39,999 nucleotides of DNA, taken from assembly GCA_012521215.1 (NCBI GenBank), contig JAAYMU010000131.1:1-39999 (forward strand). Direction: 5' to 3'. Shown here piece by piece: positions 23,736 through 33,807 of the stretch (position 1 is the first letter of the stretch; each line of letters starts with the position of its first letter). The translations under genes were made by a program, and so were the position numbers. This DNA is from Peptococcaceae bacterium. GTDB lineage: Bacteria; Bacillota; Desulfitobacteriia; Desulfitobacteriales; Syntrophobotulaceae. The notes beneath the pieces are model-generated. The model searched no databases. It had not been told where the DNA came from and was given only the letters and a program-made list of their open reading frames with translations.

Positions 23736-26700
23736 CTGATTTTTAGAAGGAAGCCCTTCCAGGCAACCGTGAGCTTCAAGAACTTCAATTACTGTTTTAC
23801 TGAGTTTAGCCCGAAGTTGGAGGTCTTCCACCGATTTCAAATTTCCTGAATCTCTAAGCTTAACCAAACTGTCAGCTGCCGACTTACCCAGCCCTTGTAG
23901 CGAAGAAAAGGGAGGCAGAAGTCCCTGAGGAGTTATTAAAAAACGAGAAGCATCAGACCCCCATAAGTCTACCCGACGCAATTTAATCCCACGGCAATAC
24001 ATTTCATTAGCCACTTCCAGAATAGTGAGTAAGTTTTTTTCCTTGGCACTGGCATTATTACCTTTGGCCTCTATTTCTTTTATCGCTTGCCGGCACTTGG
24101 CCGGTCCCGGACATATTAAATCAGCATCAAATTCATCAGCTCTGACAGTAAAGTAAGTAGCATAATATGCCTCCGGATAGTTGACTTTAAACCAAGCTAT
24201 ACGGAAAGCCATCATCACATAAGCGACGGCGTGCGCTTTGGGAAACAGGTAACTGATCTTCTGGCAGGAATCAATATACCACTCAGGTACATCATGATCC
24301 TTCATAATTTTAATATCCTCTTCTTTAAGCCCTTTTCCCTTCCTAACATTTTCCATGATTTTAAAAGCATGGCTGGACTCAAGGCCTTGTTGAATCAGAT
24401 AAATCATTATGTCATCCCGACAGGCGATGATCTGGGAAATATCAGCCGTATTGCTTAGAATCAAATCTTGGGCATTGCCCAACCACACATTAGTACCGTG
24501 AGATAGACCGGAAATACGTACCAAATGGGAAAAGGACTTAGGCTTAATGTCTTCCAGCATTTGTCTTACAAATTTGGTGCCAAATTCCGGAATGCCCAAG
24601 GTCCCGGTCTTAGAGCCAATTTGTTCCGGGGTAACTCCCAAGGCTTCTGTACTGGAAAAAAGGGATAAGGTTTTTTTATCGTCCAACGGAATTTTTCTGG
24701 CATCTACACCGGTTAAATCTTCCAACATTTTAATCGACGTGGGATCGTCATGTCCTAGAATGTCTAATTTAACCAGGCATTCGGAAATAGAATGATAATC
24801 AAAATGAGTGGTAATAACCTCGGATGAGGTGTCATTAGCCGGCCGCTGCAAAGGGGTAAAATCAAAAACACCGCATTCTTTAGGTATAACTATAAGGCCC
24901 CCGGGATGCTGCCCGGTTGTTCTTTTAACTCCGGCACAGCCCTTAACCAGTCTGTTTAATTCCGTTTGATTATACCTGATATTTCTTTCTTCTAAATAAT
25001 TCTTGACAAAACCATAAGCAGTTTTTTCGGCCACGGTGGAAATTGTACCTGCCCGGAAAACGTTTTCCTTGCCAAATATCTCTTCCGTGTATTTATGGGC
25101 TCTAAGCTGATATTCACCGGAAAAATTAAGATCTATATCGGGAACTTTATCTCCTTTAAAACCCAGAAAAGTTTCAAAATAAATGTCATGGCCGTCTTTA
25201 TCCAGTTCCTGGCCACACTGCGGACAGCATTTATCCGGCAAGTCCACTCCCGAACCAACTGAACCATCTAAGATAAACTCTGAATAGTGGCACTCTTTAT
25301 TGGAACAACGGTAATGGGGAGGAAGAGGATTGACTTCGGTGATGTTGGTGAGGGTTGCTACCAAAGAGGAACCGACCGAACCTCTGGAACCTACCAAGTA
25401 GCCGTCTTCATTAGACTTTTTAACCAGCAAATGAGCAATGTAGTACAAAACAGCAAAACCATTGCCGATTATGGAATCCAACTCTTTATCAATAACCTTC
25501 TGAACAACATCCGGCAGAGGATTGCCATACAGTTCATAGGCCTTGCTTAAAGTCATTTCCCTAATGATCTCGGCAGCTCCTTCAATCTTAGGCTCGTGCA
25601 AACTATCGGGAAATGGTTTAAGCTTTTCAACCTGTTCAGCGATTTTTCGTGGAATCCGGACAACCACTTCCAGGGCCTCCTGTTCACCCAAATAAGCAAA
25701 TTCCTCCAGCATTTCTTCCGTTGTCCTGAAATACAAAGGAGCTTGCTCATCAGCATCGCTGAATCCTTTACCTGCCATTAAAATTCGCCTGTATACCTCA
25801 TCTTCCCTATTTAAAAAGTGAACGTCACAAGTGGCTGCTACTGGAATTCCTAGTTCTTTACCCAACTTATAAATGTTTATATTCAATTCTTGCAAATCTT
25901 GCACACTGTCTACTTCGCCTTGTTGTATGAGGAACATATTGTTGCCTGTCGGCTGAATTTCCAAATAATCATAATAGGATGCTATCTTGCGGATCTCATG
26001 AGGCTCCGCTTTCCTTAGCATGGCCCTTATCAGTTCACCCGCTTCGCAAGCTGAACCAACAATAAGCCCCTCCCGATGTTTATCAAGCAGGGAACGAGGA
26101 ATCCTTGGACGCCGGTAAAAATATTCTAAGTGCGAGTAAGTAACCAGCTTATATAAATTTTTAAGTCCCTTCTGATTTTTAGCCAGAAGAATAATATGAT
26201 AATACCCGCTTTTTTTTAGATTTTTGTCTTCCCTATCCGAATCATCAATTAAATAGCCTTCCAGGCCATAGATTACTTTAATACCGAATTTTTGAGCGGC
26301 AGCGGCAGCCTCGGGGAAGGCCTGGACCACACCGTGATCTGTTATAGCGATGGCCTCATGCCCCCACTCGGCTGCACACTGAATAAGGCTGGTAGTAGAA
26401 GACACGGCATCCATTTCCGACATCTTAGTATGCAGATGAAGTTCAACTCTCTTCTCTTCTGCTCTATCCATCCTAACCTGCCGAGGAACGGTCACGATAT
26501 CCCGAGCCATAAGCGTCAATTCCATGGTATAACGGTCGAATTGTACCGGTCCCCGCACTTTTAGCCAATCCCCCGGCTTCAGGTTAACTGGATCCTTTCC
26601 TTCATCCAAAAAAACTTTGCAGCTTATCGAATTTGTCTTATCCGTTAGGCCAAATGTAAGAAGCTGGCGGCCGCTTTTCAGCTGACGAGTTTCTGCTTCA

Positions 26701-27407
26701 CAAACTTCTCCCTGAACAATAACCTGTCTTTCTTCTTCAGTTATGTTTTTAATTTCACATATCGTCCCTTGGAAATCCTTCCCAAGTAGTATAGTACTTG
26801 ACTTTTTTTCTTTTTGCTGAGAAGAAGTAGAGGTTATAATTTCCTGCAAATATTTTTGTTCCTCCAGCTCAGGATCAAAACAAGACTCCTCTTGGGCTAG
26901 CTCATCTATTTCCCAAAACATTTTTACCTGTAAAGCGAATTTTTGCCAAAAGTAATTCTCAATATTTTCTTGCTTTAAACGGCAGTACTCCCTAGCCATA
27001 ATATTAGGAACAAACAGCGTAAGCTTATTATCTTCAACTTCATACTTAAGACCGGCCTGAAGCCATCCCTTTAAAGAAGGTATTCTCTCTCCAATATCTT
27101 GAACAATTTGCGGCCAGAAATCGGAACAAACTTTTTCCAGAGTATAGTTGTTCAAATAAGTGATTTTGATTTCAACTTTTATCTTGGAATTTAATATTGT
27201 CTCAAGTGCATCGGCCAAGGTGCCTAAAATTCTATCATCAACCGGTTCCGATAAAGAAAGGTGGAGTATCCATCTCCTTTCTTCAGGGAGAACCTCCACC
27301 CTGTCTAAAAATATTTTTTCCAGGAAAGGACTTAAGCTTGCTCTTGCTTCGCTGGAAAGCTGTTTAAAAACAGGCACTTCTTCCAATCTGACATTACTGC
27401 TAATCAC
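23721..27407 (-). CDS. polC: DNA polymerase III PolC-type, lacking the 3'-5' exonuclease domain
   Basis: Replicative Gram-positive polymerase. The 1228 residues hold the N-terminal domain (1-200), OB fold (205-310), PHP domain (320-540), zinc finger (C701, C706, C728, C731), polymerase core with PDIDLNFSG (D757, D759) and a third Asp near 882, and the C-terminal clamp-binding motif QMSLF. B. subtilis PolC is 1437 residues because a DEDDh exonuclease of nearly 200 residues interrupts PHP after the YG-E-L-DD segment. Here YGLEGYLIDDS (380-390) runs through about ten residues straight into GYYHIILLAKN (401-411), so that domain is missing in frame. PHP residues H324, H326, D357, H358, E383, H404, C454, D528 and H530 remain. 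The GTG start follows GGAGGAG. It lies after proS, the common clostridial order. Confidence 0.95.
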   Translation of the reverse strand: MISSNVRLEEVPVFKQLSSEARASLSPFLEKIFLDRVEVLPEERRWILHLSLSEPVDDRILGTLADALETILNSKIKVEIKITYLNNYTLEKVCSDFWPQIVQDIGERIPSLKGWLQAGLKYEVEDNKLTLFVPNIMAREYCRLKQENIENYFWQKFALQVKMFWEIDELAQEESCFDPELEEQKYLQEIITSTSSQQKEKKSSTILLGKDFQGTICEIKNITEEERQVIVQGEVCEAETRQLKSGRQLLTFGLTDKTNSISCKVFLDEGKDPVNLKPGDWLKVRGPVQFDRYTMELTLMARDIVTVPRQVRMDRAEEKRVELHLHTKMSEMDAVSSTTSLIQCAAEWGHEAIAITDHGVVQAFPEAAAAAQKFGIKVIYGLEGYLIDDSDREDKNLKKSGYYHIILLAKNQKGLKNLYKLVTYSHLEYFYRRPRIPRSLLDKHREGLIVGSACEAGELIRAMLRKAEPHEIRKIASYYDYLEIQPTGNNMFLIQQGEVDSVQDLQELNINIYKLGKELGIPVAATCDVHFLNREDEVYRRILMAGKGFSDADEQAPLYFRTTEEMLEEFAYLGEQEALEVVVRIPRKIAEQVEKLKPFPDSLHEPKIEGAAEIIREMTLSKAYELYGNPLPDVVQKVIDKELDSIIGNGFAVLYYIAHLLVKKSNEDGYLVGSRGSVGSSLVATLTNITEVNPLPPHYRCSNKECHYSEFILDGSVGSGVDLPDKCCPQCGQELDKDGHDIYFETFLGFKGDKVPDIDLNFSGEYQLRAHKYTEEIFGKENVFRAGTISTVAEKTAYGFVKNYLEERNIRYNQTELNRLVKGCAGVKRTTGQHPGGLIVIPKECGVFDFTPLQRPANDTSSEVITTHFDYHSISECLVKLDILGHDDPTSIKMLEDLTGVDARKIPLDDKKTLSLFSSTEALGVTPEQIGSKTGTLGIPEFGTKFVRQMLEDIKPKSFSHLVRISGLSHGTNVWLGNAQDLILSNTADISQIIACRDDIMIYLIQQGLESSHAFKIMENVRKGKGLKEEDIKIMKDHDVPEWYIDSCQKISYLFPKAHAVAYVMMAFRIAWFKVNYPEAYYATYFTVRADEFDADLICPGPAKCRQAIKEIEAKGNNASAKEKNLLTILEVANEMYCRGIKLRRVDLWGSDASRFLITPQGLLPPFSSLQGLGKSAADSLVKLRDSGNLKSVEDLQLRAKLSKTVIEVLEAHGCLEGLPSKNQMSLF

Positions 27408-27453
27408 TTTGCTCCTCCGCCTAGACTTTCATTTATTTTCTTGTTATAAATTT

Positions 27454-29202
27454 TTATTGATTTAAGGAAGAATCAATAATGCTTTTTATCAGAGAGCTAA
27501 TTTGGTCCACTTCCACCAATTCAACTGTGCCGGTCTTGCGGTGAAACAATTCTACTTTTCCTTGAGCCAAGGCCTTAGCCCCTATGGTTACCCGCAAAGG
27601 ATAACCTACTAGATCGGCATCTTTAAACTTTACTCCCGGACGTTCATCCCTGTCATCATAAACCGTTTCCACCCCGGCGTCTTTTAATTCCTGATATAGC
27701 TGTTCAGCAGTAGTCACAACTTGCTCATCTTTTAGGGAAACCGGGACGATTATGCAATGGTATGGAGCAATGGCCATAGGCCAGATAATACCGTTTTCAT
27801 CATAATTTTGTTCTATAGCGGCAGCCATGGTCCTGCTGACTCCAATGCCATAACAACCCATATAACAAACTTGTTCTTTACCTTTTTCGTCCAAAAATGT
27901 AGCTTTAAGGGCTTCACTATATTTCGTACCAAGGTTGAATACCTGTCCAACCTCTATTCCTCGAGCTTCTTGCATTTTGGCCCCACACCGAGGACAGGGG
28001 TCATTAGGGGTAACCAGGCGCAGATCATGAACTGCTTGTGGCACAAAATCCCGGCCACATCGCACATTGACCAGATGATAGTCTTTTTCATTAGCGCCAC
28101 AAACAGCAGCCCCCATTTCCGGAATTTCCAGGTCTGCCGCAATTAAAATGTCAGCGGGGATTCCTACCGGACCTACAAACCCGGGCTCGCAGTTCAGAAG
28201 TTCTTCTACCTCCTCGGCAGTGGCCATCCTTAGATTGATAAAGGGTCCCAAAGCATTATTAACTTTGATTTCATTTACTTCTCGATCTCCCCTGACAAGA
28301 ATAAGAAGGTACTTGTCGTCTCCTTTGTACATCAAAGTCTTAATTAACAAAGACTTCTTGACCTTGAGAAAATCCGCCACCTGTTCTATTGTTTTGCATT
28401 CCGGGGTATAAACTTTGTTATCATCTTCAGGCTGACATTTTATTTCTCCTTCAGCTCGAACAGGACGGGGCAGGCATTCCGCCTTCTCGACATTGGCTGC
28501 ATAACTGCATTCCGAACAGAAAACGACTTCAGCTTCGCCGGACTCAGCCAGTACCATAAATTCATGTGTCCCTCCGCTACCGCCAATGGCCCCGGCATCT
28601 GCTTCCACCGCCCTAAAGTTAAGCCCACAGCGAGTAAAAATACGTTCGTAAGCCTCGTACATTTTTTGATAACTTTTTTGACAACTTTCCGGGTCCCGGT
28701 CAAAAGAATACAAATCTTTCATAATAAACTCCCGTCCCCGCATTAAACCAAATCTGGGCCTACGCTCATCACGATATTTGTTCTGAATTTGATAAAGCAA
28801 AAGGGGAAGTTGCTTATAAGAACGCACCTCGGCCCTAACTAAATCAGTAATTAATTCTTCATGGGTAGGCCCCAAGCAAAATTCCCTATCATGTCGATCC
28901 TTAAGCCTGAACATTTCGGGCCCGTATAGGTTCCAGCGGCCGGTTTCCTTCCAAATTTCCGCCGGTTGGATAATGGGCATCATTAGCTCCTGACCGCCAC
29001 TGGCGTCCATTTCCTCTCGGATAATTTGCTCAATTTTTCTGATTACTCTCCAACCTAGAGGAAGATATGTATAAATACCGCCGGCCACTTTACGGATAAA
29101 TCCGGCCCTAAGCATTAGCTGGTGGCTTACGACCTCCGCTTCGGCAGGTACTTCCCGTAAAGTTGGATTAAGCAGTTCACTGACCTTCATATTTATATTC
29201 AT
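27454..29202 (-). CDS. proS: Prolyl-tRNA synthetase (bacterial type)
   Basis: Charges tRNA-Pro. At 582 residues it is the long bacterial form with an inserted YbaK-like editing domain (about 230-400) between class II motifs 2 and 3. Visible motifs are [20 protein letters not shown] near 15, motif 2 [20 protein letters not shown] near 138-157, and motif 3 [14 protein letters not shown] near 447-460. The ATG at 29202 has AAGGA four bases before it; a second ATG four codons in, at 29190, matches the usual family N-terminus and is an alternative. It sits between ispG and polC, with gaps of 71 and 46 bp. Confidence 0.96.
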   Translation of the reverse strand: MNINMKVSELLNPTLREVPAEAEVVSHQLMLRAGFIRKVAGGIYTYLPLGWRVIRKIEQIIREEMDASGGQELMMPIIQPAEIWKETGRWNLYGPEMFRLKDRHDREFCLGPTHEELITDLVRAEVRSYKQLPLLLYQIQNKYRDERRPRFGLMRGREFIMKDLYSFDRDPESCQKSYQKMYEAYERIFTRCGLNFRAVEADAGAIGGSGGTHEFMVLAESGEAEVVFCSECSYAANVEKAECLPRPVRAEGEIKCQPEDDNKVYTPECKTIEQVADFLKVKKSLLIKTLMYKGDDKYLLILVRGDREVNEIKVNNALGPFINLRMATAEEVEELLNCEPGFVGPVGIPADILIAADLEIPEMGAAVCGANEKDYHLVNVRCGRDFVPQAVHDLRLVTPNDPCPRCGAKMQEARGIEVGQVFNLGTKYSEALKATFLDEKGKEQVCYMGCYGIGVSRTMAAAIEQNYDENGIIWPMAIAPYHCIIVPVSLKDEQVVTTAEQLYQELKDAGVETVYDDRDERPGVKFKDADLVGYPLRVTIGAKALAQGKVELFHRKTGTVELVEVDQISSLIKSIIDSSLNQ

Positions 29203-29273
29203 CCTTTCCTTGCTTGTCCATATTATTTATCTTACCATTCTTATCCACTGACTGCCAAGTTTGGCTATGATTC

Positions 29274-30347
29274 CTAAGATTGCTTTTGGAGGTAGGCTTC
29301 AATCCTGGCTATCAATTCCGGAAGCAAATCTTTTTCCGGCACTCTGGCCATAATTTCTCCCTTTTGAAAGATTAAGCCTTTTCCTTTACCACCGGCAATA
29401 CCAAAGTCCGCTTCCTTTGCTTCTCCCGGCCCGTTTACCTCACAGCCCATAACCGCAATGGAAAGGCCCTCGGAAGGATAAGGCATGGTTAGCAAACGTT
29501 CCTCCACTTGTTGAGCCAACCTGGCCAAATCTATCCGCGTACGGCCGCAAGTCGGGCAACTTATAAGCTCAAACCCACCTTTTTTCAGTCCCAGAACTCT
29601 AAGAATTTCTTTGGCTACGGGAATCTCGGCTACTGGATCGCCGGTTAAAGATACTCTTATGGTATCTCCGATTCCTTCAGCCAACAAACAACCAATCCCC
29701 ACCGCCGATTTAACCACCCCGGAGGAAATGGTTCCCGCTTCTGTTACGCCAAGATGGAGAGGATAATCAACCAGCTCAGAAATACGACGGTAGGCCTCAA
29801 TCATTAAGGGTACCTTGGAAGCTTTTAAAGATATTTTTATATTGCCATAGCCCTCATCTTCCAAAATCTTAATATGCCGCAAAGCACTTTCCACCAATCC
29901 TTGAGCAGTGGGCCCTTGATATTTTTGTAATATATCTTTTTCCAACGAACCCGCATTAACTCCAATGCGGATTGGAATATTCTTTTCTTGGACCGCTCGT
30001 ATTACTTCTTTAACCTTCCATTTTTCACCTATATTGCCCGGATTAATCCTTAAACCTTGGACTCCATTTTCCACGGCTTGCAAGGCTAATTTGTAGTCAA
30101 AGTGGATGTCAGCCACAATCGGTACAGGACTCTGTCTACAGATATCTCGTAGAGCCTCGGCCGCCTGTCTATCGGGTACCGCAACCCTTACCACTTCACA
30201 CCCCGCTATTTTTAAACGTTTTATTTGCTCCAGAGTAGCAGCCGAATCCCTTGTATCGGTATTGGTCATAGACTGGATAACAATAGGGTGCCCGCCACCT
30301 ATGGGAACTGATCCTATTCTGACTTCTCTGGTCGGCCTGCGGTTCAA
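29274..30347 (-). CDS. ispG: 4-hydroxy-3-methylbut-2-enyl diphosphate synthase (flavodoxin)
   Basis: An iron-sulfur enzyme of the MEP isoprenoid pathway converting MEcPP to HMBPP. The 357-residue protein has a TIM-barrel (GSVPIGGGHPIVIQSMTNT at 12-30) and the three cluster cysteines C264, C267 and C302 in CPTCGRTRID and MGCEVNGPGEA. The TTG start at 30347 is eight bases after GGAGG. Together with dxr, two genes upstream, it shows the organism makes isoprenoid precursors by the MEP route, feeding uppS in the same operon. Confidence 0.97.
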   Translation of the reverse strand: MNRRPTREVRIGSVPIGGGHPIVIQSMTNTDTRDSAATLEQIKRLKIAGCEVVRVAVPDRQAAEALRDICRQSPVPIVADIHFDYKLALQAVENGVQGLRINPGNIGEKWKVKEVIRAVQEKNIPIRIGVNAGSLEKDILQKYQGPTAQGLVESALRHIKILEDEGYGNIKISLKASKVPLMIEAYRRISELVDYPLHLGVTEAGTISSGVVKSAVGIGCLLAEGIGDTIRVSLTGDPVAEIPVAKEILRVLGLKKGGFELISCPTCGRTRIDLARLAQQVEERLLTMPYPSEGLSIAVMGCEVNGPGEAKEADFGIAGGKGKGLIFQKGEIMARVPEKDLLPELIARIEAYLQKQS

Positions 30348-30373
30348 GTCTATATCCTCCTTAATAACTTAAT

Positions 30374-31432
30374 TTACTTCATGATAAGATTAACAATATC
30401 CTTATAAGTGACGGCAATCATAAGTGCCATGAGCAAGGCAAACCCTGTTAGCTGGATCCATCCTTTTTTTTCAGGATTCATAGGCCGCCTTCTTATTCCT
30501 TCGTAGGTCAGTACTGCCAACTGCCCCCCGTCCAAAGCCGGAATGGGCAAAAGATTAAGAATCCCAAACTGAATACTGAGGATACCTGTAAGACTTAAAA
30601 GATTAGACAAGCCTTGCCTGGCTCCTTCACCAATAACCTGAACAACCGCCACCGGACCGGACAGATCAACCGGCATTTTGCCAGTAATCATCTGTATTAT
30701 ATAAACTAAAACTAAACGGGTAAATTCTACCGTTTGCTGCAAACCGTATTGAGCTGACTTAAGTACGGATACTCTTTGATTATAAACTTGCGGCGTAATT
30801 CCAATCAGTCCTCTTCCAGACTGCTCATCGTATTCCGGGGTAATGTCCACAGTTATAATCTGTTTGGTGTTTGCTTTCTCCACCCGGAAAGTGATTTTTT
30901 GATTAGGCTTGGAGTGAATTTGTTCAGTAACGGCCACCCAATCAGGGGTCTGCACTTCATTAACCGCCAAGATCCGGTCCCCCGCTTCCAATCCTGCTTG
31001 CGCCGCCGGCTTATCCGGTATGATATTACCGATTACATTTTCATTGGTAGCCGTAGGCACCCCAAACCAAGCGAATAAAACAACAAACAAAAGGGCACCG
31101 AGTACGAAATTCATAGTCGGCCCGGCAGCGATAACCAGCATCCTCTTCCAAATAGGTTTGCTTTCAAAACATTTGCTGCGCAATTCTTCCCTTTCTGCAG
31201 GATCATATTCCTCCAGTTCTTCCACACTCAGAAAGCGACAAAATCCCCCTAAAGGAAAAATTCTTATGGAATAAAGAGTTTCCTTGCCCTGGATACCTAT
31301 AAGCTTTGGGCCTATACCGAAAGCAAATTCCAAGACTTTCATGCCGGATTTTCTGGCCACAATGAAATGTCCCCATTCATGAATGAAAACCATTAGTCCA
31401 AATACTATAATGACTGCAATTGCTGTAGTCAA
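30374..31432 (-). CDS. rseP: Site-2 zinc metalloprotease RseP (RasP/YluC)
   Basis: An intramembrane protease that cleaves anti-sigma factors and signal-peptide remnants. HEWGH (18-22 from the chosen start) lies in the first membrane helix. A PDZ domain spans about 125-205 (GNIIPDKPAAQAGLEAGDRILAVN), and NLLPIPALDGG near 288-298 supplies the third zinc ligand. Four membrane segments are visible. I favour the TTG at 31432, which has GAGG eight bases upstream; an in-frame GTG at 31441 has no spaced ribosome site. It is located between dxr and ispG, as in many Firmicutes. Confidence 0.93.
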   Translation of the reverse strand: MTTAIAVIIVFGLMVFIHEWGHFIVARKSGMKVLEFAFGIGPKLIGIQGKETLYSIRIFPLGGFCRFLSVEELEEYDPAEREELRSKCFESKPIWKRMLVIAAGPTMNFVLGALLFVVLFAWFGVPTATNENVIGNIIPDKPAAQAGLEAGDRILAVNEVQTPDWVAVTEQIHSKPNQKITFRVEKANTKQIITVDITPEYDEQSGRGLIGITPQVYNQRVSVLKSAQYGLQQTVEFTRLVLVYIIQMITGKMPVDLSGPVAVVQVIGEGARQGLSNLLSLTGILSIQFGILNLLPIPALDGGQLAVLTYEGIRRRPMNPEKKGWIQLTGFALLMALMIAVTYKDIVNLIMK

Positions 31433-31484
31433 ACGCTCCACCTCACAACCGTTCTTACAATCCTTTTTTGGTAGCCAAAAGCGG

Positions 31485-32660
31485 CTACTTTTTTTGAGAT
31501 ATTAACTCCTCTGCATACTCCCGGGCCCAGGCATCTGCTGCCAAGATGGTCTTAAGATTATCAGCTTTTTCAGATTTATGGTCCCTACAAGTTCGCTCTG
31601 TTATTTCCAATATCTCATGGTATTTTATGCGGCTATGGAGAAAAGCATGTACACATATTTCATTAGCGGCATTCATAACCGCGGGCAAGGTTCCGCCTTG
31701 TTGTCCGCATTCATAGGCCAATTTTAAAGCCGGAAAGGTTTCCAAATCAGGTTTTTCAAAGGATAAAGTTTTTCCTGCCAGGGAAAACTCGTTAAAACTG
31801 GCATCCCAGCGGTCAGGATAACTTAGGGCATACTGAATGGGTAGTCTCATATCCGGCATTCCCAGCTGAGCAATAATGGAGCCATCCTGATATTCGACCA
31901 TAGAATGTACTATACTTTGTGGGTGGACTAAAACCTCAATTCTATCATATGCAACCCCGAAAAGGAAATGGGCTTCGATAACCTCCAGACCTTTATTCAT
32001 CATGGTCGCCGAGTCAATGGTGATCTTCGACCCCATATTCCAGTTGGGATGCCTTAAAGCCATAGCGGGAGTGACAGTTGTTAATTGTTCTTTTTTCCAG
32101 CCTCTGAAAGGTCCCCCGGATGCCGTAAGAATAATCTTAAATTCTGACTCCCGATTTCTGACTCCTAACTCCCTATTCCTACGTTCCAGGCATTGGAAGA
32201 CGGCGGAGTGTTCACTGTCAACCGGAATAATTGAGCACCCCTTTTTAGCCGCCAGATTCATTACCAATTCCCCGGCAGCCACCAGCGTTTCCTTATTGGC
32301 CAGGGCAATATTTTTTCCGGCTTCCAAGGCGGCTAAAGTAGGCTCAAGCCCAATACTGCCGCTTACGGCTGTCACCACTATATCTATTGGTTCATAAGCA
32401 GCGGCAGCAATCATACCGTCTAAACCGGCAAGTACTTTCACCGGCAGATCCTTGACCCTAATCCTTAATTCCCGAGCAGCTTTTTCGTCCATCATCACAA
32501 CCAATTCAGGCTTGAATTCTCTTGTTTGCTCTTCAAGGAGATCAACTCGAGTATTAGCAGTTAAAGCATATATTTTAATCTTTTGTTCTGCCGATCTTAC
32601 CACTTCTAAGGTCTGGGTGCCAATAGATCCGGTAGAACCCAAAAGCGATATTTTCTTCAA
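31485..32660 (-). CDS. dxr: 1-deoxy-D-xylulose-5-phosphate reductoisomerase
   Basis: First committed enzyme of the MEP pathway. The 391-residue protein has NADPH motif GSTGSIG at 8-14, NKET at 122-125, DSEHS at 148-152 and SGGPFRGW near 181-188, plus a complete C-terminal domain. The start is TTG at 32660, eight bases after AGGAG. Between VFQCLE and KIILTASGG there is an unusual stretch RRNRELG-VRNRESE (about 160-173), two similar heptapeptides encoded by 21-bp repeats with a 7-nt sub-period. The insertion is in a surface loop that varies in length among DXRs, so the enzyme is probably active. Confidence 0.96.
   Translation of the reverse strand: MKKISLLGSTGSIGTQTLEVVRSAEQKIKIYALTANTRVDLLEEQTREFKPELVVMMDEKAARELRIRVKDLPVKVLAGLDGMIAAAAYEPIDIVVTAVSGSIGLEPTLAALEAGKNIALANKETLVAAGELVMNLAAKKGCSIIPVDSEHSAVFQCLERRNRELGVRNRESEFKIILTASGGPFRGWKKEQLTTVTPAMALRHPNWNMGSKITIDSATMMNKGLEVIEAHFLFGVAYDRIEVLVHPQSIVHSMVEYQDGSIIAQLGMPDMRLPIQYALSYPDRWDASFNEFSLAGKTLSFEKPDLETFPALKLAYECGQQGGTLPAVMNAANEICVHAFLHSRIKYHEILEITERTCRDHKSEKADNLKTILAADAWAREYAEELISQKK
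32141..32190 (-). repeat. 7-nt-period repeat (GGAGTCAGAAT type) inserted in frame in dxr
   Basis: The coding strand shows successive near-heptamers such as GGAATAG, GGAGTTA, GGAGTCA, GAAATCG, GGAGTCA, GAATTTA. Because 7 is not a multiple of 3, three heptamers encode one heptapeptide, giving the RNRE-containing repeats. The pattern looks like the short tandem heptanucleotide repeats known as dispersed elements in some bacterial genomes. I see no other copy in this window. Confidence 0.6.
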
Positions 32661-32703
32661 GGTTAAAACTCCTATGCACTTTAATGTTTATATTATGCTC
32701 TAT

Positions 32704-33804
32704 TTATGCTCTATGGAAAAATCCTGCCTTCCGCATTGATTCATATACTATGATTGCCGTCGGCCCCAAAATCAGCCCCCATGCTCCGAATAAAGACAGA
32801 CCGGCATACATAGACACTAAGGTCGGTAGGGGGTGAATTCCGATATTATCAGCTAATATTTTAGGCTCTACAATCCTGCGGACTACGGTTGTCACGGCAT
32901 AAATCAGCAGAATTTTAATAGCCGGAACAACAGCGCCGGTAAAAAACAATACCAGCCCCCAGGGAATAAAAATAATTGCCGGACCGACGATTGGTACCAA
33001 GTCCAAAAATCCGGTTAATATTCCTATGGTAAAGGCATACTCATTGCCAATAAGCAGCAGACCCACCGTGGTTATCAGCATGGTTAAAGCAACAAGTAAA
33101 ATTTGAGCCCGGATAAATCCAACCATAGCCTTTCCCAGATCAGATGCCACCATTTTAGTTTTTAGGACATGTTTGCCTTTGAATTTTTGGAGAAACCATT
33201 TTTGCACTGCCGGGTAATTCATGCTGGTTAATAAAGTGGCGATAGCTGTGATCACGATTACCGTCACTACTCCCGGTAAAGCCCCCAAAAAGGCCAGCAG
33301 TCCCCTACTTATGTTTTTAAGAATAAACTGGGAAGTGGTGATAATCTCCTGAGTTGAAGATTGAAGTGATTCTTGAATTTGGGGATTTAATTCCAAATAC
33401 TTTTGAATTATACCTACTTTCTCAGTTAGGAGAGTGATTGTCTGGTTATAGATAGTGGGCAAGGTTGTGCCCAAGGCCGCAAGCTCCTTATAGAGTCTAA
33501 GGCCAATTAAGGTTAAACAGAAAAGAAGTAATAAGACAATAATTGTTATAACCAATATCGTGGCCAAAGCTCTTTTAATTCTGAGCAATTTTATTGTGCT
33601 TAGCACTAAAGGTTCTATAAGAAAGGCCAGAATAAAAGCTAGGATAAAAGGCAAAAAGGCCGAAATCAACTTCCCTAAAACGACGGCAAATACCGGCAAA
33701 AATTCCTCAACGGTATAAGTAAAAAGCTTTAAAGCCACAAGAATTGTTAAAACAATAAGCAAGCGGTTGATATTGGTTTTTAAGGTGGATTTATTATCCG
33801 TCAC
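32704..33804 (-). CDS. AI-2E/YtvI family membrane protein
   Basis: A 366-residue polytopic membrane protein of the AI-2 exporter superfamily, probably the YtvI sporulation branch. Two helices lie near the N-terminus (about 14-36 and 42-70), one at 80-105, a soluble helical segment at about 105-160, and paired helices in the C-terminal half. The family landmark GFLDLVPIVGPAIIFIPWG is near 265-283, followed by EPKILADNIGIHPL and LFGAWGLILGP. Substrates of such proteins range from small molecules to ions and are unknown here. The GTG start at 33804 lies three bases after the cdsA stop, with a weak ribosome site, so it is probably coupled to cdsA. Its presence between cdsA and dxr is not the B. 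subtilis order. Confidence 0.85.
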   Translation of the reverse strand: MTDNKSTLKTNINRLLIVLTILVALKLFTYTVEEFLPVFAVVLGKLISAFLPFILAFILAFLIEPLVLSTIKLLRIKRALATILVITIIVLLLLFCLTLIGLRLYKELAALGTTLPTIYNQTITLLTEKVGIIQKYLELNPQIQESLQSSTQEIITTSQFILKNISRGLLAFLGALPGVVTVIVITAIATLLTSMNYPAVQKWFLQKFKGKHVLKTKMVASDLGKAMVGFIRAQILLVALTMLITTVGLLLIGNEYAFTIGILTGFLDLVPIVGPAIIFIPWGLVLFFTGAVVPAIKILLIYAVTTVVRRIVEPKILADNIGIHPLPTLVSMYAGLSLFGAWGLILGPTAIIVYESMRKAGFFHRA

Positions 33805-33807
33805 TTA

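Noticed and set aside
23721-27407. Possibility that the short PolC is a pseudogene
   Set aside because: The frame is open throughout, all polymerase motifs and the C-terminal clamp motif are present, and the missing part coincides exactly with one domain.
29203-29273. T-box leader expected before proS
   Set aside because: The gap is only 71 bp, with no specifier hairpin, T-box sequence or terminator.
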